Shown one piece after another: positions 10,830-23,378 of a stretch of 64,000 nt of DNA. The position numbers and the translations under genes are program-made. Positions within the stretch are counted from its first letter, which is position 1. Every line of letters starts with the position of its first letter. The notes beneath the pieces are model-generated. The model saw nothing but the letters and a program-made list of their open reading frames with translations. It searched no databases and had not been told where the DNA came from. Source of the DNA: Deinococcus sp. YIM 77859. GTDB lineage: Bacteria; Deinococcota; Deinococci; Deinococcales; Deinococcaceae. The stretch lies in assembly GCF_000745175.1 (NCBI RefSeq), contig NZ_JQNI01000002.1:1460001-1524000 (forward strand), read 5' to 3'.

Positions 10830-12542
10830 ATGAAAGTGAATCGGCCTGTGGAGCCGGTGCCCTTGCCGCCCGACGCTCCACCCCATCTGCGTGACGCCCT
10901 GGCCCATGCGGCACCGGGAGCGCCGCGCTCGGCGGCCTACCTCGCGCTGGCTCGGCACTACCGCAACCATTCGCTCAGGACGGCGCTGCCCCTGGCGCAG
11001 GCGGCCCTGGACTGGGCGCTGAGCGCGGGTACCCCCGACGCGACGGTCGTGGCCCTGGCGGGGCTGGCCTCCATTGAGGTCACCCAGGGAAAGCAGGAGC
11101 AGGCGTTTGAGCACCTCGCACTCGCGCTGGACCTCGCGCAAGAGCACGCCCTGCACCACCTGGAGGCACAGGTGAGAAACACGCGGGCCGTCGCCCGGCT
11201 CACCGCCGGAGACGTCACGGGGGCGCGGCGAGACCTGCTGGACGCCCAAGCCCTCGGCCAGGCGAGCGGTGACGTGATGGACCAGGTCAATGCCCACATC
11301 AACCTCGCGTACCTGGCCAACCTCTCGGGCCACCACGCCGATGCTCTACACCAGCTCAATCTGCTCGAAGAGCTGCTTTTCTCGCTGCCCGAAGAGGAGC
11401 AGCTGGCCGTCCGGCCCTACCTCCACGAGAACCGCGCCCACATCTACCTCAATCTCGCGCGGCGGGCCCGTGAACGCGGACGCCCGGACGCAGAAGCCGA
11501 GGCCCGTGCTCGTACCGCAGCGGCCATCGAGGCAACCCGCGCGGCGCTCGCACGCTTTCCTGACCGCCTGCTCGCCCTCACCACCGAGGCGCACGCTGCT
11601 CGGCTCGCGCTGCTGGAGGGCGATTTGGAGCGGGCGCAGCGGCACGCGCAGGCCTCCCTCGACCACCACCACGAGGTGGGACAGCGGGTGTATCTGGACG
11701 CTCACCTAACCCTGGCGGAAGTCAGCGAGGCGACCGGGCAGCTTCTGCAGGCCCACCAGCAGTACCGCGTCGCGCTGGACCTCGCCCGCCAACAGGGCCG
11801 CCACCGCGAGAGCCAGGCGGTCTTGGAAGCCTTGACCCGTCTCTACGAGCAGGAAGGCGATCTGGCCGCTGCACTGGCCACCTGCCGTGAGGCCCTCGCG
11901 AGCGCGCAGCAGGCCCTGGCCCAACTCGCGCACATCGAGCAGCGCAACGACGACCTGAGCCGCGAACTGCGTCTGGCCCGCGCCGAGGCGAATACCTGGC
12001 AGGAGAGCGTGCGCCGCGCCGAAGCCCAGGCGCGCCAGGACCCCCTCACCGGCCTGCTGAACCGCCGGGGCTTGCGAGACGCCGTAGCGCAGCTGGAGGG
12101 CCAATCGGGACCGCTGCTGGTGGCCCTGTTCGATATCGACCACTTCAAGGCCGTCAACGATCAGCACTCCCACATGGTGGGCGACGTGGCCCTCCAGGCG
12201 GTGGCGGCGCGCCTCAGCGCCCACCTGCCCGCTGGCAGCCTGCTTTCCCGCCACGGCGGCGAGGAATTCCTGCTGGTGCTGCCCGGGGTAGATCCCGCCC
12301 AGGCCCCCGCGCTGGTCGAGCGCCTGCGCAAAGCCGTGGCCAGCCACACCTGGCCTGACCTGCCCTGCGGCCTGCGGCTCACGGTCAGCGCCGGCTACGC
12401 CCTTGCCGCAGAAGCAGAAGAGGCGGCCTTCCGCGCGGCCTTGGAACAGGCCGACGAACAGCTCTACCAGGCCAAGCAGGCTGGGCGCAACCGGGTGTCT
12501 CCACCGGTTCGCGTTCCGGGACCGGGCTGCACAGCCCCGTAA
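10830..12542 (+). CDS. TPR-repeat diguanylate cyclase (GGDEF)
   Basis: 570 aa from the ATG at 10830. Residues ~30-370 are helical TPR-like repeats (for example LAGLASIEVTQGKQEQAFEHL and a series of ALA..L..Q motifs), followed by a coiled coil and a C-terminal GGDEF domain (~residues 410-565). The active site reads GGEEF (RHGGEEFLLVLPG) and the substrate side has DPLTGLLNRRG and FDIDHFKAVND, so it should be catalytically competent for c-di-GMP synthesis. No RxxD inhibitory site is obvious before GGEEF. A TACTCT -10 box at 10822-10827 would favour the GTG at 10836 as a leaderless start; TTG 10812 is also in frame. No membrane segments: cytoplasmic, with TPRs as the likely sensory or partner module. 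Confidence 0.88.
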   Translation: MKVNRPVEPVPLPPDAPPHLRDALAHAAPGAPRSAAYLALARHYRNHSLRTALPLAQAALDWALSAGTPDATVVALAGLASIEVTQGKQEQAFEHLALALDLAQEHALHHLEAQVRNTRAVARLTAGDVTGARRDLLDAQALGQASGDVMDQVNAHINLAYLANLSGHHADALHQLNLLEELLFSLPEEEQLAVRPYLHENRAHIYLNLARRARERGRPDAEAEARARTAAAIEATRAALARFPDRLLALTTEAHAARLALLEGDLERAQRHAQASLDHHHEVGQRVYLDAHLTLAEVSEATGQLLQAHQQYRVALDLARQQGRHRESQAVLEALTRLYEQEGDLAAALATCREALASAQQALAQLAHIEQRNDDLSRELRLARAEANTWQESVRRAEAQARQDPLTGLLNRRGLRDAVAQLEGQSGPLLVALFDIDHFKAVNDQHSHMVGDVALQAVAARLSAHLPAGSLLSRHGGEEFLLVLPGVDPAQAPALVERLRKAVASHTWPDLPCGLRLTVSAGYALAAEAEEAAFRAALEQADEQLYQAKQAGRNRVSPPVRVPGPGCTAP

Positions 12543-12568
12543 AGCGGAACCCGGCGACCCCTACCAAC

Positions 12569-12594
12569 AGAGCCGAAGCGGCGGCTCCGGCTCT
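12569..12594. terminator. Possible bidirectional hairpin between convergent genes
   Basis: AGAGCCG / CGGCTCT inverted repeat between the ends of the GGDEF gene and the aldo/keto reductase gene; no T tract on either side, so weak support. Confidence 0.3.
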
Positions 12595-12611
12595 CGGCAT
12601 TCTGCTGCGGC

Positions 12612-13560
<949 letters not shown>

Positions 13561-13563
13561 AGT

Positions 13564-13569
13564 ACTTTA
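13564..13569 (-). promoter_or_regulatory. -10 box, leaderless promoter of the aldo/keto reductase
   Basis: TAAAGT on the minus strand, seven bases before the ATG at 13556. Confidence 0.55.
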
Positions 13570-13617
13570 ACTCTCAAAGCAGGGAAGGCGGGCAGATTGA
13601 GGCGGAGTTAAGGGGGG

Positions 13618-14493
<876 letters not shown>

Positions 14494-14569
14494 GCTGCCC
14501 CTCCTGCTCTGCCGCCCGATGCACAACCAGTGACCGGGGACCCTCTCCCAGCCCCCGGCAAACCGCACG

Positions 14570-14827
14570 TCACCGCTCGCGGCGGGGGGCGTCTCCCGGC
14601 GGCTCGTCGAGCGCAATGCTCGCCATCAGGACCACCTGATCACCGCGCTGCTCAACCTCCACGTTGCTGCTGCCCGCCGGGAAGTAGCGCTTGACAACCT
14701 CCAGCAGGTCGTTGCGCAGGGCGTCCACTTTGCCGGGCGGAATCTGCGCGCGGTCATAGGCCAGCACCAGTTCGAGTCGGTCTTTGAGGGTGTCCTTGCT
14801 GCGGCGCTTGTTCAGCCACGAAAACAT
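14570..14827 (-). CDS. minE: Cell division topological specificity factor MinE
   Basis: 85 aa from the ATG at 14827. The N-terminus MFSWLNKRRSKDTLKDRLEL is the amphipathic and MinD-binding segment and is followed by VLAYDRAQIPPGKVDALRNDL, the conserved MinE core; the C-terminal topological domain ends in VEVEQRGDQVVLMASI. MinE stimulates MinD ATPase and displaces MinC, placing the Z ring at mid-cell. It starts one base after the minD stop, so the two are translated together. Confidence 0.96.
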   Translation of the reverse strand: MFSWLNKRRSKDTLKDRLELVLAYDRAQIPPGKVDALRNDLLEVVKRYFPAGSSNVEVEQRGDQVVLMASIALDEPPGDAPRRER

Positions 14828-14828
14828 G

Positions 14829-15633
<805 letters not shown>

Positions 15634-15853
15634 GGGAGCAGTGTATCAACTCGCCCTCCCCAAAGCGGGAAACCCGGCCCCAACGCGACACGCTCTGGTC
15701 TGCTGACGCGGCGTGGGCTCAACCCCTGGGAGGAAGCCGGGGAGGTGTGACGCCCGCCCTATCCTCCCCCCGTCCCATCCCTGTACACTGCTGGGCCGAG
15801 TCTCGCGCCCGGCGTGTTCCCACGCGGCGGCGCGTCCGCGTGGAGGAATACCG

Positions 15854-17311
<1,458 letters not shown>

Positions 17312-17353
17312 GCGGGGGCGCCGACCCCGAGCGAAGCATAGGGCGAGCGGGTT

Positions 17354-18817
17354 TCAGCTCGGCAACCCCTCGCCCAGCAGGTAACGAATCACGTCCTCGG
17401 CGGTGTAGCCGGGTTTCCAGGCGGCGAGTTTCACCAGGTCGTCCCCACTCGTCAGCAGGGGGGGCTCTACCTCACCGCCCTTCTGAATCTGGGCGTACCC
17501 GGCGTCGGCCATCAGGGCGTTACACAGGCACTTGCGGCCCACCGTGTCTTCCAGCTTGCCGCCCTTTTGCACATACGTCTCGACCGGCTCGGCCGAGCAG
17601 CGCAGGCCGGTTTTTTCGCCGTCCCAGTACGCCTCGCGCAGGTAGCCGATGTCGCAGATGCGGGTGCGGGCCCCGTACACCTCCGGTTCAGACAGGGTGC
17701 CCGAGAGCTGCACGACCTTGAAGGGAAACCCGGTCGGCGAGGCGAGGGGGTCGGTAAAGACGCTCGCCTCACCCGCCCGAACCGCGGCCAGCGCGTAGTC
17801 CCGGGTTTCGGGACGCAGGCCGCTCTCCTGACAGTAGGCAAAGAGGGTGCCGACCTGGATCCCCGCTGCTCCCTCGGCGAGCGCGGCCTGGAGCGCTTCC
17901 GGCGAGCCGCTGCCGCCCGCCAGCCAAAAGGGCAGGCCGATGCGGCGCATCTCCTCCAGGTTGGCGATGTCGCGCTCAGTGTAGATCGGCTGCCCAGTCT
18001 CGTCGTACGTGACCTGGCCACGCGGCGGCGCGTTATGCCCCCCGGCGGTTGGGCCCTCGATCACGAAGCCCTGAATGCTGCCTGTCGCCTTGCGTGTGAG
18101 CACGCCCGCCAGCACGTGCGAGGAGATGATCGGGTAGAACTTCGGGCGGTGCAGGCTCACGCCGCCGAAACCGAAGTCCGCCGGGTCCAGGGTCAGAGGC
18201 ACGCTGGCAGACGGCCCCTCGCCCTTCACGTCCAGCCGGAAGGTACCGGGTTCACCCGCGGCAAAGGCGTCAAGCACTCCGGGAATCTCGCGCGGAATCC
18301 CGGCCCCCATAATCACGGTGTCTACCCCCGCCAGCATCGCGCCGTACAGGGCGGGCATGGTATGCAGTTGCAGCTTGGTGAGGAGGTTCAGGCCAACCGG
18401 GTTGCTGTGGCCCTCGCGGGCCAAAAAGACCTCTGCAAAGCTTCCCAGGATGGCGAGTTCCCAGGCGGGCTGCTGCCGGGTCAGGGTGGGCAGCGGCACT
18501 CGCTTGTAGGGCTGCCCGGGCGGTCGGCCACCCTCCAGGAAGTAGCGGTCAACCACCCGCCGCGCCCGCTCCTGATCGGGAAAGTGGGCGAGCGCGCGGC
18601 GAATGTGCCCGCCGGGGTCACCGTCCTGAAGGCGGCGGACAAGCAGGTTGTCAATGCCGGTGCCAGACACCACACCGAGCTGTCCGGTGCGCGAGACGGC
18701 CTGGGCCAGCACCCAGTTGGAGATGGCCACGCCCATCCCTCCCTGAATGATGCGCGGCAGCGGCGCCGGCTGGGGGGAAATGGGCGGGGTGGTCAGCGGG
18801 ATGGGTGGAATGGTCAT
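17354..18817 (-). CDS. Nitronate monooxygenase-like FMN enzyme (2-nitropropane dioxygenase family)
   Basis: 487 aa from the ATG at 18817. The TIM-barrel FMN enzyme features are IIQGGMGVAISNW at the N-terminus, GPTAGGHNAPPRG and FWLAGGSGSPEALQAALAEGAAGIQVGT for phosphate and flavin binding. It is longer than classic NMOs (~320-350 aa) and has a C-terminal Cys cluster CSAEPVE..CLC and a PfaD-like arrangement. Some such proteins act as trans-acting enoyl reductases in polyunsaturated fatty acid synthesis, but no PKS or fatty acid genes are nearby. The substrate therefore remains open. Confidence 0.82.
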   Translation of the reverse strand: MTIPPIPLTTPPISPQPAPLPRIIQGGMGVAISNWVLAQAVSRTGQLGVVSGTGIDNLLVRRLQDGDPGGHIRRALAHFPDQERARRVVDRYFLEGGRPPGQPYKRVPLPTLTRQQPAWELAILGSFAEVFLAREGHSNPVGLNLLTKLQLHTMPALYGAMLAGVDTVIMGAGIPREIPGVLDAFAAGEPGTFRLDVKGEGPSASVPLTLDPADFGFGGVSLHRPKFYPIISSHVLAGVLTRKATGSIQGFVIEGPTAGGHNAPPRGQVTYDETGQPIYTERDIANLEEMRRIGLPFWLAGGSGSPEALQAALAEGAAGIQVGTLFAYCQESGLRPETRDYALAAVRAGEASVFTDPLASPTGFPFKVVQLSGTLSEPEVYGARTRICDIGYLREAYWDGEKTGLRCSAEPVETYVQKGGKLEDTVGRKCLCNALMADAGYAQIQKGGEVEPPLLTSGDDLVKLAAWKPGYTAEDVIRYLLGEGLPS

Positions 18818-18957
18818 GGTGAGTCTCCGAAGTGGGCAGGAAGCCCAGAAGGTGTCCAGTGTTGGCAGACAGTCTGAGCGCTTTTCACACTGGGGCCCTG
18901 CGGTCGGTACACGGTCAAAAAACCGCTTGGGGCAGGACCTTGTAAGAGGCGGCCGCG

Positions 18958-18963
18958 TACACT
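18958..18963 (+). promoter_or_regulatory. -10 box, leaderless promoter of the prepilin peptidase
   Basis: TACACT six bases before the GTG at 18970. Confidence 0.6.
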
Positions 18964-18969
18964 TCCTCC

Positions 18970-20109
18970 GTGAGCCCCGACCTTCTCTTCGTGCTCCTGG
19001 CGGGCGTCCTGGGCCTGCTTGTGGGGTCGTTCTCGAACGTGCTGATCTGGCGGCTGCCGCGGGGGGAGAATGTCGCTTTTCCGCCCAGCCACTGCCCCCA
19101 CTGTGCGCACCGCCTGGCCCCACGCGACCTGGTGCCGCTGGGCTCCTGGCTCAGCCTGGGCGGGAAATGCCGTTACTGCCGCGCGCCCATCCACTCGCGC
19201 TATCCGCTGGTGGAGCTGTTGACCGCTCTGGGCTACGCGGCGATTGCCGCCCTCTTTCCCTTCACGGCCTTTGGTGCGGGCACACTCGGGCTGATGCTGC
19301 TCTTCACACTTCTGCTGGTGGCGAGCGTGATCGACCTTGACACCTCCACCATCCCCGACGAACTGACCCTGCCGGGTGTGGCGCTGGGCCTCGCCTTCGC
19401 CGGGCTCCATTCGGCCACTGTGGGGGAAACGGGCTTACCAACCTTCGGTCAGGCCCTGCAGGGAGCGCTGCTGGGCGCCGGCCTGCTCGTCACCATTGAC
19501 CTGCTGGGTTCCTGGGTGTTGCGGCGCTTCCGCGAGCGGCAGTACCCCGAACAGCCCATCGGCTACCAGCAGCTCAGCCTTGCCCTGCTGGCGGGCGCCT
19601 GGCTGGGGCCGTGGTGGGGCCTGGGTGCGGCGCTGCTGTCCGCCGCGGGCAACGTGGCCGCACGCCGAGTGGTCCGCGTCCCAGAACGCCTCACCCTGAG
19701 TGGCTTTCTGCTCAGCCTGCTGCTCGGAAGCGCGGGCTTCGGTCCCGGCCTGATCCTGATGGTGCAGGGGGCCCTGACGGCAGCGGGCGCAGCAGCCCTG
19801 GTCGCGGGCGTGTACTGGTGGCTCCGCCGCACACCGGAGGCGGAGGAGGACACACCGTTTGACCCCTCTGCGATGGGCTTCGGGGACGTAAAGCTCGCTG
19901 CCGTGATCGGCGCCTTCCTGGGGTGGGAGCGGCTCCTTGTCGCGGTCGTGGTCGCCGTCTTCGCGGGAGCGGTGCTGGGCCTCGCGCAGCTCGCCCTGCG
20001 GCGCGAGAACCGGGTCAAGTTCGGCCCCTACCTGGCCCTTGGCGCTGTAGCGGCGCTGCTGTGGGGTGGGGAGCTTGTGGCCGCCTACCGGGGACTGCTG
20101 GGGCTATAG
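18970..20109 (+). CDS. pilD: Prepilin peptidase (A24 family, PilD/GspO-like)
   Basis: 379 aa. N-terminal DiS_P_DiS zinc domain with CPHC and CRYC pairs, preceded by GSFSNVLIWRLPRGE. Catalytic aspartates are in ASVIDLDTSTIPDELT and MGFGDVKLAAVIGAFLG (the FGxGD-type motif). Eight or so membrane segments. It cleaves leader peptides of type IV pilins and pseudopilins and N-methylates the new N-terminus; the DiS_P_DiS domain is linked to the methylase part. Pilus genes are not in this window. GTG start supported by TACACT six bases upstream. About 130 aa longer than E. coli PppA-type enzymes because of a central hydrophobic insertion. Confidence 0.92.
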   Translation: MSPDLLFVLLAGVLGLLVGSFSNVLIWRLPRGENVAFPPSHCPHCAHRLAPRDLVPLGSWLSLGGKCRYCRAPIHSRYPLVELLTALGYAAIAALFPFTAFGAGTLGLMLLFTLLLVASVIDLDTSTIPDELTLPGVALGLAFAGLHSATVGETGLPTFGQALQGALLGAGLLVTIDLLGSWVLRRFRERQYPEQPIGYQQLSLALLAGAWLGPWWGLGAALLSAAGNVAARRVVRVPERLTLSGFLLSLLLGSAGFGPGLILMVQGALTAAGAAALVAGVYWWLRRTPEAEEDTPFDPSAMGFGDVKLAAVIGAFLGWERLLVAVVVAVFAGAVLGLAQLALRRENRVKFGPYLALGAVAALLWGGELVAAYRGLLGL

Positions 20110-20312
20110 ACAGAAGCGGCGTCTTCCTCCTCGGTCCGGGGAAAGGGGGCATGGGCACCGCCGCGCCGAGGCCGCGGACCGGCGGGAACAAGCACTCCCG
20201 CGCCGTCATCCTCGTCGTCTCGGCGGTGAGACGAGCCCCCACGCGGGAACACGGCAACTCCTCGAAAGCGCGCGACCCAGCGCACCAATCCCTTGAAAAA
20301 AGCGTCGGCCAT
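20085..20312 (-). CDS. Possible small basic protein
   Basis: 75-aa reading frame starting at an ATG at 20312 (MADAFFKGLVRWVARFRG) and ending inside the last 25 bases of the prepilin peptidase gene on the other strand. The N-terminus could be an amphipathic helix; the rest is rich in Arg/Asp/Pro. No family recognised. TACGCT lies five bases before the start, close to the leaderless pattern. It lies downstream of the QueF-like gene on the same strand. It could be an accident of high-GC sequence. Confidence 0.35.
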   Translation of the reverse strand: MADAFFKGLVRWVARFRGVAVFPRGGSSHRRDDEDDGAGVLVPAGPRPRRGGAHAPFPRTEEEDAASVYSPSSPR

Positions 20313-20340
20313 GCACCAGCGTACTCGCCCGCGCCCGGCG

Positions 20341-20702
20341 TCAGTGTGTATCCGGCACCGCCACCACGGTGACGCGCTGCTTCTGGCGCAGCCCGTTCAG
20401 GCGCACCTCGGCCAGCGCCGTGACCTCGGTCCCCAGCGCGTCCGCCGCGTCCTGAGCGGCCGTCTGCACAAAAACTCCAGGTCACGCACAACCGCATGCC
20501 CAACAAAGGTGTCGATGTAGGCCTCGAGGCTAAAGAGCTCCAGCAGCCGTTCGCCCGCCACGTAGCGCAGCGTGAGCGTGCTGCCCGAGGCGGGGTTACG
20601 AGTCACCGGACACAGCTCGGGCAGCTCAAGAATGTGTTCGACGACCGTGCTGAGGTGGGGCCGCGCGTTGGGGATGGTCTTGATGGAGGAGCGCCCGCTC
20701 AT
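20341..20702 (-). pseudogene. QueF-like tunnelling-fold gene, frameshifted at a homopolymer
   Basis: From ATG 20702 (MSGRSSIKTIPNARPHLSTV) the frame reads LCPVTRNPASGSTLTLRYV and LLELFSLEAYIDTFVGH, aligned by eye with the QueF catalytic Cys segment (CPxTxxPD) and the VESKS-x-K segment. After RDLEF the frame is lost at a run of five T (A at 20470-20474); a +1 or -2 change at this run restores VQTAAQDAADALGTEV.. ending VPDTH and a TGA at 20341. The whole would be ~118-120 aa, shorter than B. subtilis QueF (~165). It lies behind a DUF165 queuosine-precursor transporter on the same strand, which supports a preQ0/preQ1 role. Either a sequencing error or a true frameshift; QueF function is inferred. 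Confidence 0.6.
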
Positions 20703-20774
20703 ACGAAATGGCGGTGAGCCCTCGACGAACTCGGCCAGACTTGCAAAGCTGCGAAGCAGAGGGAGCAGCAAAGA

Positions 20775-20845
20775 AGACCGACTGGCTTTGAAGGAAGACC
20801 CTGGGGTGCTTTCCCGGATGTTCTGGAATCAGAGCCAGTCGGTCT
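20775..20845. repeat. 17-bp inverted repeat (stem-loop) between DUF165 and QueF-like genes
   Basis: Arms 20775-20791 and 20829-20845 (AGACCGACTGGCTTTGA region) pair with one wobble and enclose a 37-base loop. The right arm ends at the stop codon of the transporter gene. Could be its terminator, a translation-coupling structure or a short repeat element; there is no clear T tract. Confidence 0.7.
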
Positions 20846-21390
20846 CATGGGGTCGCGGCGTGGGCAGCCCGGCGTACCCGGAGGGCGAACAGGGCGGCGA
20901 TGGCGTACTTGGCGAGGATGTCCGCAAAGATGATCTGGGCGATGTCGCGCGGGCTCATCTCGCCCCAAAAGGCCAGCAGCGTAAAGAGGATGGAATCCAG
21001 GGGCACGCTGACGGCGTTGCTGGCAAGCACCCGTGTCCACCAGCTTTTCTCGAGCAGGCGCTGGTACACGGCGGTATCGCTGAGTTCTCCAACCAGAATC
21101 GCCAGGAACGACGCGCCGATAAAGCGCCAGGGTGTGCCGGTCAGGAGCGCGGCGAGCGTGTTCACCAGCAGGGCCAGGGCGATGGCAACGTAGACGGCCC
21201 GCAGGCCCCCCACGCGGTGAATGCGGTCACGCAGCGTGAACACTGCGGCAAAAAAGATGGTCCCCACACTCAGCAGCCCGAACACGGGAAGCGGGATGAA
21301 CTGGTTGAGGGTCAGGTTGGCAAGCAGGATGCTCGCGGCATACAGCGCGATCAGCAGGCCCACTGGGCGGCCAGCAACGAAATAGGTCAT
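20845..21390 (-). CDS. DUF165 / VUT family queuosine precursor transporter
   Basis: 181 aa, ATG 21390 with a GGAGG ribosome site. Six hydrophobic segments (VGLLIALYAASILLANLT, LLSVGTIFFAAVFTL, AVYVAIALALLVNTL, IGASFLAILVGELSD, SVPLDSILFTLLAFW, IIFADILAKYAIAALFAL). The YhhQ-type features are GELSDTAVYQRL and SNAVSVPLDSILF. The family (COG1738) imports preQ0/preQ1 for queuosine tRNA modification. A QueF-like gene follows downstream on the same strand, consistent with this role. Confidence 0.9.
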   Translation of the reverse strand: MTYFVAGRPVGLLIALYAASILLANLTLNQFIPLPVFGLLSVGTIFFAAVFTLRDRIHRVGGLRAVYVAIALALLVNTLAALLTGTPWRFIGASFLAILVGELSDTAVYQRLLEKSWWTRVLASNAVSVPLDSILFTLLAFWGEMSPRDIAQIIFADILAKYAIAALFALRVRRAAHAATP

Positions 21391-21472
21391 GGCGTCTTCC
21401 TCCAGCCGCGGCGACAGAACAGGTCGCGGGCCGCCCCAGAGGGTAGCAGGTACCGGCGGGGAAAAAGCGTGC

Positions 21473-22162
21473 TCAGCCTTTCGTACGGTCCACGGGCGGC
21501 GTCAGCGGCACGGCCCGCAACAGCTGCGCCAGCCGCAAAAAGGCCGCGTCGTGCGCCGGGTTGGTCCAGGCGGGCGACTGCACCAGCAGCAGCGCCGTGA
21601 CCTGCGCGGGGTCAGGCAGACCGTCCGCGGGCCGGGCCATCCGCGCCAGCGTCACGCGCTCCAGCACGTCAGGCGGCAGGAGGGAAGCGAGTTCGGCGCG
21701 GGTCCGGTCCAGGTCGTATCCCTCCGCAACCGGCAGGCCCGCGTGCCAGTCGGGATAGAGACAGGTGTAGCGGGCCATTCGCCCGGCCTGCAACGCCAGC
21801 CCCGCCCAGTTGCCCGGCCGCACCCGCGTCCCGTCCCCGCTGAGGCTCGCTAGGTCGTGGTGGCTATCCACATTCAGTACAGGTTGCCCGGGCCAGGCTT
21901 CCAGCCAAGCCCAGGCATCGGCATGCGTAAGGGTGACGGCTGCGGGCACCCCCGCGTAACGCTCCAGCGCCTCCCAGCCGGAATAGAGGGGAAAGTCCGC
22001 GTCCAGGGCGGTCCAGCCGGGGGCCTGCGGATCACGTTTGTGGGCACGCACCCGCCAGGCCCCCCAGCGGTCATCCTCGCGGTCGCGGGTGCCCCAGATG
22101 GGCGCGTCAAACACCAGCTCGCGCGTACCGGAAAAGGCGTCCCAGTCGATGCTGAGCAGCAT
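21473..22162 (-). CDS. Hypothetical protein with arginase-like/UPF0489 metal-site motif
   Basis: 229 aa. Starts MLLSIDWDAF with the ATG at 22162. The notable motif is VLNVDSHHDLASLSGDG followed by NWAGLALQAG; the DSHHD pattern is reminiscent of ureohydrolase metal sites and of UPF0489 (mammalian C5orf22) proteins, whose function is unknown. The aromatic-rich N-terminal half contains WGTRDREDDRWGAWRVRAHKRD. Starts ten bases after the stop of a GNAT-family gene, so co-transcription is likely. No enzyme activity can be assigned from sequence. Confidence 0.62.
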   Translation of the reverse strand: MLLSIDWDAFSGTRELVFDAPIWGTRDREDDRWGAWRVRAHKRDPQAPGWTALDADFPLYSGWEALERYAGVPAAVTLTHADAWAWLEAWPGQPVLNVDSHHDLASLSGDGTRVRPGNWAGLALQAGRMARYTCLYPDWHAGLPVAEGYDLDRTRAELASLLPPDVLERVTLARMARPADGLPDPAQVTALLLVQSPAWTNPAHDAAFLRLAQLLRAVPLTPPVDRTKG

Positions 22163-22172
22163 AGGCAGGCCT

Positions 22173-22607
22173 CTACGGGGCGGCCTCTCTCCAGCGCTCT
22201 TCGCCCACGGTCACGCTGTACCGTCCAGGCTGAGTTGGTCCCTCAGGCGCGTGGCGCGGCCCCCCAGGCAGCAGGGTGCGCCGTTCTCGGCCGCTTCGTG
22301 CCCGCACTCGCGCAGGCAGTTCCCGGTACAGCGCCCTGCCGATCCCACGCCCTCGCCACTGGGGGCGGACGCGGAGGTTCCGCTCCTCGCAGGCGAACTC
22401 GTCACGGCTGGCCCAGCCCACAGCGACGACGCGTCCTTCCACCTCCGCGACCTTGGTCAGGAACAGAGCGGGGTCAGCGGCCTTGTCCCACGCCCGCAGC
22501 CGCTCGGGTGTGACGGGCCATGTAGGGTCGGAAGCAGACAGAAGCGCCGCCACCCCCGGGAAGTCGCCGGGCTGGTGGAGGTCACGGAGAACAAAGCTGG
22601 TGCCCAC
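22173..22607 (-). CDS. GNAT-family acetyltransferase, atypical C-terminus
   Basis: 144 aa from a GTG at 22607 (VGTSFVLRDL). The GNAT motif A is clear: NLRVRPQWRGRGIGRALYREL. In typical members a strand with LESLGF follows; here the sequence runs RARSGRERRTLLPGGPRHAPEG and continues for ~30 residues without similarity, so the end may be frameshifted or just unusual. Start marked by GATAAA just upstream but no ribosome site; the call of the start is uncertain. Upstream of, and probably co-transcribed with, the UPF0489-like gene. Confidence 0.65.
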   Translation of the reverse strand: MGTSFVLRDLHQPGDFPGVAALLSASDPTWPVTPERLRAWDKAADPALFLTKVAEVEGRVVAVGWASRDEFACEERNLRVRPQWRGRGIGRALYRELPARVRARSGRERRTLLPGGPRHAPEGPTQPGRYSVTVGEERWREAAP

Positions 22608-22657
22608 AGCTTTATCCTGCCGCAAGGGGGCAGCAGGAGTGCACCGACCACAGCGCC

Positions 22658-22663
22658 TATCCT
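22658..22663 (+). promoter_or_regulatory. -10 box, leaderless promoter of the PIG-L deacetylase
   Basis: TATCCT seven bases before the ATG at 22671. Confidence 0.65.
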
Positions 22664-22670
22664 GGGGCGC

Positions 22671-23327
22671 ATGAGCGAACCCATGAAGCTCCTCCTGATC
22701 GTGCCCCATCCGGATGACGAGGTGTACGGGGCGTCCGGCACGCTGATGGACCTGCTTGACGAGGGGCACCGCTGCGGCCTGGTCACCCTCACACGCGGCG
22801 AGGCAGGGCGCACGCTGGGCCTAGCGGAGGGCCCGGAGGAACTCGCGCGGATGCGCGCCGCCGAACTGCGGGCCTGCCTGGACGTGATTGGCCTGAGGGT
22901 GCACGAACAGCACGAGTTTCCCGACAAGTTCCTCCAAGACCAGCCCTTCGGCCCGCTGGTGGCGGTCGCGCGCGAGGCCATGACGCGCCACCGCCCGGAG
23001 ATCGTGCTGACTTTTCCCCCCAACGGCAGCAACGGCCACCCCGACCACGTGACCACACACCGCGCCGTGCGGGCCGCCTGGGAGAGCCTGCCGGAGCGCG
23101 AGCGGCCTCGCCTGTGGTACTACGCCAGCGACACGCCCCCCGAGAACGAGGCCCTGCGCGCCGCCTGGCTCCGCCCGAATATCCGCCGTGACGTGACGCA
23201 CCGCATCACACGCAAGCTCCAGGCCATCGCCTGCCACCGTTCTCAGGCCCTGAGCACCGTGGATTTCCTGCGCAAGTTCCCCGAACGCATCACCGAGGAG
23301 ACGTTCCACGAGGTCGGACGAGCCTAG
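22671..23327 (+). CDS. PIG-L/LmbE deacetylase, candidate bacillithiol biosynthesis enzyme
   Basis: 218 aa. Zinc-site motifs PHPDDEVYG at residue ~12 and HPDHVTTHRA later are those of the PIG-L family. The family deacetylates GlcNAc conjugates; Deinococcus is known to make bacillithiol, so BshB (GlcNAc-malate deacetylase) or the related Mca amidase is the most plausible identity. TATCCT seven bases ahead of the ATG fixes a leaderless start. Single gene. Confidence 0.87.
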   Translation: MSEPMKLLLIVPHPDDEVYGASGTLMDLLDEGHRCGLVTLTRGEAGRTLGLAEGPEELARMRAAELRACLDVIGLRVHEQHEFPDKFLQDQPFGPLVAVAREAMTRHRPEIVLTFPPNGSNGHPDHVTTHRAVRAAWESLPERERPRLWYYASDTPPENEALRAAWLRPNIRRDVTHRITRKLQAIACHRSQALSTVDFLRKFPERITEETFHEVGRA

Positions 23328-23333
23328 AAACAG

Positions 23334-23359
23334 AAAAAGCCTGAGGCCAAGCCCAGGCT
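23334..23359 (-). terminator. Terminator of the DUF4142 gene
   Basis: On the minus strand AGCCTG / CAGGCT stem followed by TTTTTC. Lies 20-45 bases after the DUF4142 stop. Confidence 0.7.
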
Positions 23360-23378
23360 CCCCGGCCAGGCCGCGCGC

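Noticed and set aside
21391..21472. A preQ1 riboswitch in front of the DUF165 gene
   Set aside because: No preQ1-I core (short hairpin with A-rich tail) could be found in the ~80-base leader.
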